64,000 nt of DNA, taken from contig CM033752.1 of NCBI GenBank assembly GCA_019671005.1, positions 22,700,969 through 22,764,968 on the forward strand. Direction: 5' to 3'. A model generated the notes under the pieces. That model was given only the letters and a program-made list of their open reading frames with translations, had not been told where the DNA came from and did not search any database. The position numbers and the translations under genes were made by a program. Source of the stretch: Hibiscus mutabilis. Lineage: Eukaryota > Streptophyta > Magnoliopsida > Malvales > Malvaceae. Of this stretch, positions 48,265 through 58,961 are shown piece after piece; positions within the stretch are counted from its first letter, which is position 1, and every line of letters begins with the position of its first letter.

Positions 48265-49366
48265 GTTAGAAGTTATAGATAAAGTGTAAGCATTAATCTT
48301 TCGACTAGGCCTAAAGTGATAAGTGATTAATCATCAACATAGGTGTCAAAACCTAAAATTTCCATCATTTTTCTTTAGTTAAAAAGCAAGTAAAAATTTG
48401 GCAAAAGGAACAAAAAAAGAAAAAGAAAGGATCGGTGGTGTAGTGTTATAAAAGAGAAAGAAATTCACACAAAAGTGCCATCTTCCTCCCACAACCAAAA
48501 TCACCATCGTTGAAGTTTCAAGGATTTTAATTTTCTTTGAAAAATTGTCCAACAAATTGCTGTTAATTCTTTAATTCAAGACCATAAATGGTATGCCCAT
48601 AGCTCAAGTTTTCAATTGTTGCCAATAACTTTAAATTAGGGCTTAAGATGTTCATGACTATAAATTCTTTTAGTTAGGTGATTTTGATGTTTTAAGGATT
48701 CAAAATGATATGGAATTGAAGTAAAGACTGGTAAGTATTTTTTATCATAAAGAATAGGGTCTTAGGTTTGTTGAACCTAATCACTATAGATTGAGATTTA
48801 TCTTGTTCATGTAGATATAAATTTTGTACATTTTAGAATTTGAAGTAATAAATTCATGTTGAATTTTGTCATAGAGCTAGAAGAGATATATGAAGTAACG
48901 GTTCAAAAAGGAAAGGCTAAGGAAAAACAGCCTAGTGTAACAATTTGTGATCAATTTTAGCTTCGGGATTTACGATGAGTGTAGTTTAGGTCTCGTGAAT
49001 GGTTCAGTACCATTCTGATGCATTTCTTTTTTGTTTATATATATTACATATGTGAATTATTGTGCAAGCTCGTTTAGAGCAGACTTTGGTGGCAAGAGTG
49101 ACATTGGTAAGCTTAACCCTCTTTGTTTTTGTTTCGTATATACTTGTTATAAGATATAATGCTTTGATAAATTATGAAATAAGATCATATGGTAATGTGG
49201 TATATCTATAATGCTTAGATAAGATATGGTATTTGGTGTTATGAAAGATATGCTATATGACCAATGATGTATGATAAGCTAAGTGTTTGGTCACAAGTTA
49301 AGTGACGAATTTTGATTAAAAGATAAGATATGTTCTTTGATGGAAAGATGTGATTTGGAGCTTTAT
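48265..49366 (+). mobile_element. LTR-like fragment F, left part
   Basis: This has LTR character: a TATA-like GTTATAAAAGAG near 48445, TTCCTCCCACAACC, and GGTAAGTATT. No coding frame is recognised. It joins 53238-53977 when solo LTR G is removed. A TG start could be TGTAAG at 48285, but no target duplication was found, so its ends are unresolved. Confidence 0.5.
49362..49366. repeat. Left target-site duplication of solo LTR G (TTTAT)
   Basis: Repeated at 53233-53237, directly after the LTR end GTTACA. Confidence 0.85.
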
Positions 49367-50403
49367 TGTAATATCTTGAAAAACGGGTTAGAAGATTCGG
49401 GTTAGAATTTTAGCTAGGATTTAGTTAATTAATTAATTATGAAAAATAATTTAGTTTGATTAAATTGATATGTGATAAATTTATCGTGGCCAATATTTTT
49501 AAAAAATAAATTTAATGAGTTATTTAAAGGATGAAATTGAGCTTGGGTAATTTTAAACGGGTCTTGTTTTGCAATTGTTATAAAATATTAATGATGTCAA
49601 TATTGTAAAAAAATTAAGTAATATTTTTATTAGGATTATTAAACCAATTATTAATTATATATTTTTCCTCTTATTTTTAACAAATGAAGATGACGGTTAT
49701 TATTTTTTCAAAGATGAGAAAAATATATTTAAGGTTTTCTGTCATTTTCTCTCTAATATTTGCCAATCACACTTTAGAAAACATTAATTTTTCTTTTTAA
49801 TTTTTTTATATTTTAAATGATTTCTAATCAACAATGTAGCAAGAGCTATTAATTTTCATCAATTCTTTTTGAAATTCACATTTAAATGGAAGATGAGGTT
49901 TCAACTTTTATTTTTCTTATCAATTAGGTAAGCTTTTGATTTTTAAAGGTTTTTTAATTGTTTTTAATTGATTATCTATCATTTCTATTGAAGTTTGTGA
50001 ATTAAAACGAATTTTCTTTGATTTATTTGATTTTTGAATGATAAAGGAGTAATTGTGATTTGATAGTTAAAATCAAAATATTTTAATTGGATTGAGAGAT
50101 AATTTTATGGGTAAGATAAAATTTAATCTCAATTTTATGAAATTAGCACTGAAATTAATCTAATTTATTAAGTTTAAATTAGTATTCTTGAATGGAGTGG
50201 TTGATTGTATGATTGATTAAATTATTATATCATATATTAGAGTACACTATTTATATTCGAAGAATGTCTTAGCGGAGTTATCTAGCTGAAAAAAGGAGCG
50301 AAGTTGAACGGCAAACTGGGGGTGCGCTACTGTCTTTTTGCCTCGAAGGATTTTCGGTTCTTGAATGCGTCTCTTGTTGCTGCCGTGTAGTTGCTGTAGA
50401 ATT

Positions 50404-50700
50404 GATAAAAAGGGGTAGAGTGCGAAAATGGTAATTAAACTTTGTTAAAAAAATAAAATAATAATTAAATTTTTAAATATTATAAATTAATAATTAAAAT
50501 TTTAATTTAGTTATAAAATGATAATTTGACTGTTAAAATTGGTTAACCCCTTAACAATAAGTTGATTGTGCTGGTCAAACTCACCAATTCTGCCCGTCAG
50601 TTTCATCTTTGGCCCCATCAACTTCATCTTCTACGTGGTTCCTCTGCCTTCAAAAACGCGTCACCTGCTTAATTGTTTCTCCATCACCAACTTTTACTGT
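50404..50700 (+). repeat. Left terminal inverted repeat
   Basis: Pairs with 52120-52408 in reverse complement. The outer half is very AT-rich (ATAATTAAA-type) and the inner half is more complex, with CAACTTCATCTTC and AACGCGTCACC. Confidence 0.6.
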
Positions 50701-51063
50701 TTTACTGTGTTGAGCTAGGACGAATTTTGGTAAAACAAGTTGAGGTGGTCAATTTAAAATTTTTGAAAAGTTTAGAAGTTTAAATTAAATTTTTTAAAAA
50801 TTTTGAGACTTGATGAGAATTTTAAAAAAATTCAGAAAGAGACTTAATTAAAAATATTAAAAGTAATAAAAATTTAATAAGAATTTTAAAATTTTTAAAA
50901 GGGCCAAATTAAAATTTTTTAAAAATTTGAGAGATAAAATATAAAATCTTTAAAATTTTGGGAGCCAAGGCCCTCTCTATCTATCACTACTATCCGCACT
51001 GGTGCCGAGACACCTTGCTCACCTCTTCAACTTCAACAATGCCTACAAACCACAAAAAAAAAG

Positions 51064-51185
51064 TCAATTTTCAATTTCTTTTTATTATAAAACCAACTTC
51101 AGCAATGTCTGCAAACCACAAACGAACTCAATTTCAATTTCTTTTTATTATAAAACCAACAGCAACTACTACCAAAAAAAACTTA
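51064..51185 (+). repeat. Tandem duplication, about 63-bp unit
   Basis: CAATTTCAATTTCTTTTTAT plus the following AAAACCAAC occurs at about 51070 and again at about 51133. It lies between the left TIR and the MYB exon, in place of the missing first exon. Confidence 0.7.
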
Positions 51186-51203
51186 AATTCTATAAAATTA
51201 CAG

Positions 51204-52075
51204 GTCTGACGAGAAATGAAAAAAGTTGCAGGCTGAGATGGTTGAATAATCTACGTCCTAATATTAGCCGTGGGAACACCACTCTCTAAGAGCAGCTCTT
51301 GGTTCTCGAGCTTCACTCTCGTTGAGAAAATCAGATAATAAAATGTTTTAATATCTTAATTCTCTCGAAAATTATCAGTTCGTAACATTCTTCCCATTTT
51401 CAAACAATCTACAGAGGATATTTTTTGTGTTACAAATGGTTGAAAATCGCCCAACATTTGCCGGGAGGAACTGACAACGAGATCAAGAACTACTGGAGAA
51501 CTCGTGTCTAAAAACATGCCAAACAACTTAAATGCGACGTCAACAAGAAGCAATTCAAGGACACCATGCGTTACTCATGGATATCAAATTTGGTCGAAAG
51601 AATTCAAGCCTCCTCCTCATCGGCCGCTATCACGATCGACAACGACACGACTCAAATGTTCATGCGAGAAGGGGTTATCCGCAATGAGTACGCGACGCCA
51701 GTAACCCCAAGTTACACACCAGAGAATTCGAGCACCACCACCATGGCATCGTCGGACTCGGTTTCATATTTAACCAATTGTTACAACAATGGCTTCAAAG
51801 GTAATAACAACCCAAACCCTGGTTATAATTTCCAAGCCAGCAGCCAAGTGGATTACTCTGATCTATCATAAAATTACAACAACCATGGCGATGTCGACAT
51901 GGTTTTTCAGACCAACAATTATCAGCCCTTGTTGGATGGCGGTGAAGCTGGTGATCTAGAAACTCGTGAAGTAATGGAAAAGCTAGAGTCAGAAGAAAGG
52001 TTAAAGAATGGTTCGGTGCAACATTTTCAAGAATGATAATTGGTTCAACTGTGAAAACTTGGTATTTCATATGTT
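51204..52075 (+). pseudogene. R2R3-MYB transcription factor fragment, subgroup 20-like (pseudogene)
   Basis: R2R3-MYBs are DNA-binding regulators. Exon 2 (51204 to about 51333, after TTACAG) reads GLTRNEKSCRLRWLNNLRP, the end of repeat R2 and start of R3, with stops at 51283 and 51320. An intron of about 100 bp follows; its acceptor AG is mutated to AA. Exon 3 from 51436 reads KIAQHLPGGTDNEIKNYW, then a stop at 51509, KHAKQLKCDVNKKQFKDTMRY and LVERIQA. This extension is typical of the MYB2/MYB62/MYB108 group. A serine-, threonine- and asparagine-rich C-terminus follows with stops at 51869 and 52034; another frame (NDNWFNCENL) continues to about 52075. Exon 1 is missing. It cannot encode a working protein. 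Confidence 0.85.
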
Positions 52076-52119
52076 TTTGGTGAAAATAAAAGAATTGATG
52101 AAAAGTGAAAATAAAGAAA

Positions 52120-52408
52120 AGTGAAAACTAGTGTCCGGTGCAGTGAGAGTGGGTGATGGAGTAGCAGTTTGTGGTTTGTAGGGTTTGTGTTTGACGCGTT
52201 TTGCAGGGTAGAAAATGAAGCTGACGGGGCAGAAATGGTGAGTTGGATCAGCACAGTTACTGAGCTGTTAAGGGTTAACTCGCTTTAACTATCGAGTTAC
52301 TATTTTATAACAAAATTAAAAATTTAATTGTTATTTTATAACATTTAATAATTTGATTATCGTTTTATTTATTTTATCAAAATTTAGTTATTATTTTAAC
52401 ACTTTATC
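52120..52408 (-). repeat. Right terminal inverted repeat
   Basis: Reverse-complement match to 50404-50700. Visible landmarks on the plus strand are TTGACGCGTTTTGCAGGG, CTGACGGGGCAGAAATGGTG and GTTAAGGGTTAAC. Confidence 0.6.
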
Positions 52409-52769
52409 AAGAAAAAAAAAGAAAGAGTTGAAAAGGGGATAGTGGCGTGAATTGTGGTGGCTGCTACCATTATATATATGTAGGTTGATTAAAAAAAGGA
52501 AGCAGGGGAATTAAATTGAAAACAGAGCAGTGACGTTAATATTAAAAAAGGATTTGTTTTTTTATTCGTGATTTGTGAGTAGGGAAAGGGTTACGTATGT
52601 AGTTTGGGTGATTGAAAGGTTTTAATAAGGTGGTTTTACCTTGGTGTGGTCTTATTAGTATTAACCCTTGTATTTTTTCGTGGAGGTTATCAAGTGTTTA
52701 GATGATTTTCGATTAGGCGTCCAGACGTCGGCATCGAGACGATAGCGAATTGGTGACTATAAATGTGTT

Positions 52770-52815
52770 TTGGTACACCGTATCGGTACGGGGTCCTATG
52801 TAGCGGTACGCGTTG
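52770..52815. repeat. Reduced dyad-motif group in LTR G
   Basis: Three copies: TGGTACACCG (half), CGTATCGGTACG (exact) and AGCGGTACGCG (half). The position relative to the LTR 3' end (about 440 bases) matches the clusters in C, E and S1. Confidence 0.6.
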
Positions 52816-53160
52816 TAGTTTTTGACCATTGGGTTATGCTATAGTTTAGATTCTTTATAATATGGTCCCTGGATGTTTATATGTTAATTAGATGAGTTTG
52901 AATGATTCGTTTGAGCTAAAAATAGACATGCCGGCATAAAATATGATTAATTAATTATTGGTAACATAGAATTTGGCTAAGTCCCTATAATTATTTAGAT
53001 TTGCATTCGGGTCCCTAAAATGCTCGTATTTGCAATTGAGTGCCTATTCGGTGTTCGTTTCAAATGAAAATTGAATCGCTACTTGTATGTACACCGTAGG
53101 ACTTAAAAATGCATTTAGATAAAAGAACAAAATAGACATGTTTTCGACTAAGCGAGTTTG

Positions 53161-53178
53161 GGTTTGCTTCGGCAAACC
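53161..53178 (+). other. TTCG-loop hairpin near the 3' end of LTR G
   Basis: A perfect 7-bp stem GGTTTGC / GCAAACC encloses TTCG, 54 bases from the LTR end. Confidence 0.7.
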
Positions 53179-53232
53179 AACATGATCTCTTTGATTCGGG
53201 TCCAGTGACTAGGCCGAGTCAAGGATGTTACA

Positions 53233-53237
53233 TTTAT
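53233..53237. repeat. Right target-site duplication of solo LTR G (TTTAT)
   Basis: Identical to 49362-49366. Confidence 0.85.
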
Positions 53238-53977
53238 GCTCACTTATGATACAAGCTAAAACATAGTTTTGGAGCTTATGTTCTTCTTGAACTCTTCTTT
53301 GATCTAAGCTATGAATTAAAATGAAAAACCTTGGGTGCAAGTCAACTTAGGGTATAATTCGCATGCCATAGAATTAGTTTGAGCTCATGTACGTGTTTGG
53401 ATTACGATCCATGGGTTACGACCCTTATGTCGAGATGGTAGGAGAGATGTGATTATTGGTCGTTGGAGATAGTAGGAGGGATAGACCATTCTCAGAGGAT
53501 TACGATCCTATTCTCAGTTATGTTAGAGATAGTTGGTGGGAATTCGGGTATCCTTATGTTGATTGTAATCCAAAAAACTAAGTGATTAATCTTTGATGTC
53601 AATGAAAGAACTAAAAGATCACTTATGCGTATATGATCGCGAATTTTAAAGCATATTAATAAGCTATGAACTTAAGTTATGATCATTAAGTGCATGCATT
53701 TGAGTAAATACCTATGTTCTTTTGACAATTGTGATTATGCTATACATGTCTTTAAGTCTTACTAGATCGATGATTAAACGAATGAATTAAAGGATTGAAT
53801 GTACTTATGGGATGATAATGTTAAATATACCTCTTTGCCATTCTAAGTTCATGAAATCTTTATGTATAATACCATTTACATTACATTTTATTTGTTTAAG
53901 CTAACTACCTCACTAAGCTATATAAGCTTACTTTGTATCTTTGCATCCATTCAAGTGATAAATTTCTGTAAATGTTC
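53238..53977 (+). mobile_element. LTR-like fragment F, right part
   Basis: This continues fragment F after removal of G. It has the GCATGCCATAGAATT...GAGCTCATG block followed by GGATTACGATCCATGGG, shared with LTRs A, B and D. A conserved stem-loop lies at 53914-53930. It is cut by element D at TGTTC (53973-53977). Confidence 0.6.
53914..53930 (+). other. Conserved stem-loop 'CTCACTAAG' of fragment F
   Basis: CTCAC is followed by TAAGCT, a five-base loop and AGCTTA, a 6-bp stem. Confidence 0.6.
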
Positions 53978-54161
53978 TGTAACGCCCCTACCCTGGGTTA
54001 GTAGCAAACCGGTTCGGAAGCGTTACCAAGCACATTACAAGCAAGGACGAGTTCATTACTTGATTCACATACAACATGGTATGTTCACACAAGTGACTAT
54101 ATTATCTCACAAGTCATTCGAATAGCACTATAGGCTAGATCAATTACTTTGAAACATTCAA

Positions 54162-54180
54162 TATATATATATATATATAT
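54162..54180. repeat. (AT)n microsatellite
   Basis: An uninterrupted AT run, also present in the right LTR at about 62690-62707. Confidence 0.85.
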
Positions 54181-54490
54181 CCATATGCGCAGCAAAATAC
54201 TTTTCCATTATATAGAATCGAGTTCATTACTTGATTTACATTATGAACCAAGTTCACAACATGGTAAGCCCATTCAAGAACATATATATACAAGTTTCAA
54301 GTATTCAAAATGCATGCACAAGTTCAATATATACAATCTAAGTGCCACCAACTAGGGGAGTACAAAACAAGTATGAACCATACTTTAGCTATGCTTGTGC
54401 CTTGCTTTGAGCTCAAGAAATTAGGCTTCAGGATCAAGCAACGATCGAATCCTTTATCCCGTGGTTGGAAAGAATGAAAACAAGAGTGAT

Positions 54491-54510
54491 AAGTACAAGA
54501 ATGTACTTAG
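54491..54510 (-). other. Conserved stem-loop 'CTCACTAAG' of LTR D (left copy)
   Basis: On the minus strand CTCAC, stem TAAGTACA, loop TTCT, TGTACTTA. The right-LTR copy is at 63013-63032. Confidence 0.65.
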
Positions 54511-54635
54511 TGAGGTAGTAACTAGTTCTAACCAATTGTTATATCAAGTTCAGTGTCAATTAGACAAGAATGATCCTAACTAAGGATTTCAAAGCATTTG
54601 ATTAACATAAGAAGCAAAAGACAGTAATTCATACT

Positions 54636-54905
54636 TATATAACAAGAAATCAAGCAAATCATGCCTTCATGACAAGAAATCAAGCAATTCATGCTTAAAT
54701 AACAAGTAGTCAGGCTATTCATGGTTACATGACAAGTAATCAAGCAATTCATGTTTACATAACAAGTAGTCAAGCTATTCATGTTTACATAACAAGTAGT
54801 CCAGCTATTCATGGTTACATGACAAGTAATCAAGCAATTCATGTTTACATAACAAGTAGTCAAGCTATTCATGGTTACATGACAAGTATCAAGCAATTCA
54901 TACTT
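54636..54905. repeat. 30-bp tandem array in LTR D (left copy, about 9 units)
   Basis: The unit reads approximately AAGCAATTCATG followed by TTACATGACAAGTAATC, with variants (AATCATG, ATAACAAG). There is no spacer between units. Because 30 is a multiple of three, it gives repetitive open frames on both strands that are not genes. Confidence 0.88.
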
Positions 54906-57367
54906 ATTAGCTCATTTATATTCTTTTAACACAGTCCTTGGTTCATAGTTTGTCTAGGAAATCGAGTCTCCAACTAACTGTCACCACAAGATGTACTGTA
55001 GTACTGGTCAACCCTCTTACTGTCACCAAAGACCATATATGTACCCTACGTCTATCACCAATTAGAGGCCTTAGCCCTGGACCATAGTCCACCCTGACAC
55101 AATGAGCTCTAGACTCTAAGGCATGCCCTTCTACCAATTCAACTAGCAACCAAGGTTGTTTGATTACACTACATTTATTCAAGGGTTTTCAAGCTTTTCA
55201 AGTTCAAGATCATGTATCATTCAAGAATCAATTCAAGCATGGTATAGCAACATCATGCTTTAGCCCTTAGGCCCATTTGAGCCTTAGCTCTACCATTACT
55301 TTTCACGTTTTCAAGTGTTTCATGTTCAAGGCAAGACAATTCATGTTCAGGGCAAGACAATTCATGTTCAAGGATCACATTCAAGCAAGCATTCGATGGT
55401 TTACACCCAAGGCATCAAGAATCAAGCATTTGTTTTCACTTTTCTTTCTAATTAATTTATCAATTTGCATGCTATTACTTATTCACAATTTTAGTTTAGT
55501 CCAATCTTCCCTTTTATTCATATTGAAGTTAAATTAAGCTCATTATCATGGCATATCAATAGCAAGAAGGTAGTCATGCATATTTGGTTAGGACCTAAGC
55601 CCTAATCCTATTGTAAACTACACTCACAATACTCTAAGCTAGCTTATTTGTCTTGTATCCAAACCCCCTTGTGTTTAGCTTTCGAATGCTCCACTCCCTC
55701 TTCCTCCACAAGATTTACTCCTTGCTCTAACAATTCATACAAGTAATTACATGTCAAGCAAGGTACATTGAACATAATAGTTACCCATCTCAAGCAGTCA
55801 AATGTATTTACACAATCACTTAACATGGAAACAATATTCATATATTTCATGTAAGAAAAAAGTAGCATATTCATATATATACATTAATGCACATTACTAC
55901 AATTGTTTACATTCCAATTTGGGCAAAACATGGCAGTAACCAAACAGTTTACAAAATTGTTCAAGACATCTAAACTGCTGATGCCAGGCAGCAGGTGCAT
56001 TGCTTACTTAAACGTGCATAACTTTCATTTCGTACTTCGAAATTTCAATTGGTTTACATCGTTGAAAAGTTAACTTAATTGTCTTTCTAACCATATAGGC
56101 CTTGTATTTTAGTTCTTTGCCAATTAATACAGTTTTTAGCTTAAAGACAGGGCAATTTACGACACTGGTTCTCTACAATTCATTCTACAATCCAGAATTC
56201 AGTTATGTTTTCTCCTAATGAATTTAGACATGTTAAGGCACTGTCCATAAAAATATCATACTTAAATTCCCTTTATACAATTTATGGTGATTTTTCAAAG
56301 TTACTGCCCAGAATAGAGTTTTCTGGGCAGATTTTACCAAGCTAGATTTTTAGCTTCATTAATCACTTAGATGGTACTTCTAACATGTTAATTCAACTTA
56401 TATACATACTCATACAAGTGTAGGTCAGTTCAATTACGTGTTAAACATGTGAAATCAGGGCATTACAGTGCTATGTTCAATTTGATCTATTTGATCAACA
56501 ACATTCCTCTAATTCACCATTTGAGCAGTCCATTACCTAGCTTTAACTAATCCAATTATATGAATTCATTTTCCAACAAGCTATTTACTCTATTAAAGTC
56601 TCAATTCACTTAGCAATTAACAAAACAGGGCAGCAGTATACAATCCAAGCATGTTTACACATTTTCAACTAGCAAAACAGTCTCTATCCTCAATTTCTAG
56701 CAACCATACACATTTCCTTAGCAATTTGATCAATAACACTCAAAATTTCAAGGATCTTAGAAGCTAACATCACTATAACAAAACTAACTATCCAATTCAA
56801 ATTAGAGAAACAAGAACATCAAAAATTCACGATTCAAACATTCTATAACATGTAATGATCATTTTACCTTCTTTTCTAAGCTAATTTGATCAAATCTAAA
56901 TCAATAAATGAATGATGAAGAATTTTTGTTTAAGCTTTCTCTTATCTCTTTTTCTCTCTCCATTTTGGGGTGAAAGAAGATGATGGCCTAATGAGAAAGA
57001 TGAAGTCTTCCTCCTATAGTGGCCGATTTCAAGGGGAGAAGAACATGTGTAAGGTCCATTATCCATTTTAATTCCACCATGCAAAGCTTAAGTTTTGCCT
57101 AATATTCAAGATGGTCCTTTTAATTTGGCACTCTAACTTGTTGGCTATAACATTTTTGTCTTTTAGTTATTTGTTAGCTAATGTTCTTTCCTCTTTAATT
57201 TGATTACTTAGTTTAGGGAGCAATACAAACTAATCACTACAATTCGAGTATCATTCTTTTAATTTCCTCAATTAACTCCCAATTCTTTCAATTTGATTAG
57301 CACATAATTCAATTAGTCAATAGCTTAGATAGTGGTAACCTTCCTAGGTCCGGTTTAGGGTGTTACA

Positions 57368-57385
57368 ATTCTCCCCTCCTTAAAA
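57368..57385 (-). promoter_or_regulatory. Polypurine tract of element D
   Basis: The minus strand reads AAGGAGGGGAGAAT directly before TGTAACACCC. Confidence 0.75.
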
Positions 57386-57399
57386 TAAATTTGCCCTCG

Positions 57400-58650
57400 A
57401 ATTTACCTGAATCGAATAGGTGAGGATATTGCTTCCTCATGATTTCTTTAGATTCCCAAGTTGCCTATTCTATCTTGTGGTTTCTCCACAAGACCTTGAC
57501 AAGAGGAATGGTTTTGTTCTTGAGCTTTCTAACTTCACGATCAAGAATCTGGACTGGTTCTTCTTTTAAGACAAATTCAGATTCAACTCTACTTCTTCAG
57601 CTCAAGGACATGGGACAGGTCAGATCTATATCTTCAGAGCATAGACACGTGAAAGACATTATGAATCTTGTCAAATTTACTGGGAAGAGCCAATCGATAG
57701 GCCACTGGCCCTATCCTTTCAAAGATTTCAAACGGACCAATGAATCGGGACTGAGTTTCCTTTTTTTCCAAACCGAAAGACTTTGATCAAGGGGGTACTT
57801 TGAGGAAGAATTTGTCTCAACATTGTATTGGATGTCTCTCCTTTTCAAGTCTGCATAGGTTTTATGTCTATCAAAGGCTTTCTTTAATCGATCATGTATG
57901 ATTTGAAACTTGTTCCTCGGTTTCTCTGAGAGTAATTAAGGTCCCAAAACCTTTGTTTTCTCCCAATTCATACCAACACAAGGGAGTTCTACATTTCCTC
58001 TCCTATAAGGCTTCAAATGGTGCCATCTAAATAGATGACTGGTAGCTATTATTGTAAGCAAACTTTACTAGGGGTAGGGACTTTTCCCAATTATTTCCGA
58101 AGTCTATAACACAAGCTCGTAACATGTCTTCAAGTACTTGGATGATTATTTCAGATTGTCCATTTTGAGGATGAAAGGTTGTACTAAAATGCACTTTGGT
58201 TCCAGAGCCTTTTTTGCAAGGATTTCCAAAATCGAAAAGCAAATCTAGGGTCTCGATCGGAGATTATGGATGTAGGTATTTTGTGTAATCAAATCATTTG
58301 ATGAATATATAACTCAGCTAAGGTTTCCAAACTTAGGTTCATTCGAATAGGGATGAAGTGAGTAGACTTTGTGGATCTATCAACAATCACCCACACAACA
58401 TCGTTCTTTCTTGGAGTGTAAGGAAAACCAGTAACGAAGTCCATTGCTATCTGGTCCCATTTCCACTGAGGGAATTCGATTGGTTAGAGCAATCCAGTAA
58501 GGACTGATGCTCGACTTTGACCCTCTAACAAGTTAAGTATTTTGAAACAAAGTTTGTGATAGCCGATTTCATGCATGGCCACCAGTATAGTGGCTTTAGG
58601 TCCTTATACATCTTAACGGATCCAGGGTAAATCGAGAAAGAGCTTTGGTG
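57400..58650 (-). pseudogene. Element D integrase and chromodomain (decayed)
   Basis: On the minus strand the zinc domain lies at about 58640-58530 (SIYPGSVKMYKDL, YLTC). The catalytic core begins at about 58470 with MDFVTGFPYTP and IVDRSTKSTHF, then SDRDPRF near 58260. After a frameshift, 58242-58027 has STTFHPQNGQSEIIIQVLEDML, which keeps the catalytic glutamate but lacks two residues before GQSE. The C-terminal part (about 57740-57400) has GPVAYRLALP, FHVSML and the chromodomain-like EEPVQILDREVRKLKNK...VKVLWRNHK...ATWESK, with scattered stops. Gene order matches B, C and E. Confidence 0.8.
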
Positions 58651-58961
58651 AGCTTATTGTAACATCTCGTGTTTTAGTTCCTCATTTGTTAGGAACACAT
58701 ACTCTATCTTTGAAATAGAGTCCATTTGACTTGAATTTGTTGCTTGGACATGATCTTTTGAAGATCTTTTTGTTGGATTCTTTTATTCTCGAGATTAGAC
58801 TAGATTGAACTTGATGTTCAATAAGAATTTCCATCATTTGGATAAATGGAAAAGATCATTAAGGAGATTTTTGAATAGTTACTTGTAAGTCAAGAAATGT
58901 CTAATTGAATGGTTACTTGCAAGTCAAGAAAGGAATATTTCAATTATTCTAGGATTTAGAT
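58651..58961 (-). other. Linker region of element D pol (degenerate)
   Basis: No recognisable domain; stops occur in all frames. A GTTACTTG(T/C)AAGTCAAGAAA segment is repeated at about 58878 and 58914. Confidence 0.45.

Larger units (their letters stand above)
50404..52408. mobile_element. TIR-flanked non-autonomous DNA element carrying a MYB gene fragment
   Basis: About 290 bases at each end form an imperfect inverted repeat (left 50404-50700, right about 52120-52408). Shared landmarks are GTTAACCC.TTAACA, CTCACCA.TTCTGCCC.GTCAG and ACGCGTCA. The interior holds part of an R2R3-MYB gene with intron, so genomic DNA rather than mRNA was captured, as in Pack-MULE-type elements. No transposase is present. 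I could not find a clear 8-10 bp target duplication, so the family and exact ends are unproven. Confidence 0.6.
49367..53232 (+). mobile_element. Solo LTR G (type I), split by a TIR element
   Basis: The LTR starts TGTAATATCTTG, ends AAGGATGTTACA and is flanked by TTTAT repeats. Without the inserted element at about 50404-52408 it would be about 1.86 kb. Its last 70 bases match the ends of LTRs C, E and S1, including the TTCG-loop hairpin at 53161-53178. A reduced dyad-motif group lies at 52770-52815. There is no internal domain. Confidence 0.8.
53978..57367 (-). mobile_element. Element D, 3' LTR (3390 bp, type II)
   Basis: On the minus strand it starts TGTAACACCC at 57367 and ends GGGGCGTTACA at 53978. 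A polypurine tract lies outside its 57367 edge. It aligns with 62189-64000 except for about 320 bp present only in the right copy (about 62275-62595). It contains an AT dinucleotide run at 54162-54180, a stem-loop, a 30-bp tandem array, and three CTGTCACCA-type boxes between 54975 and 55065. No protein gene is supported. Confidence 0.9.

Noticed and set aside
57439..57786. 115-residue plus-strand open frame
   Set aside because: Antisense to the chromodomain end of element D pol, which is recognisable on the minus strand.
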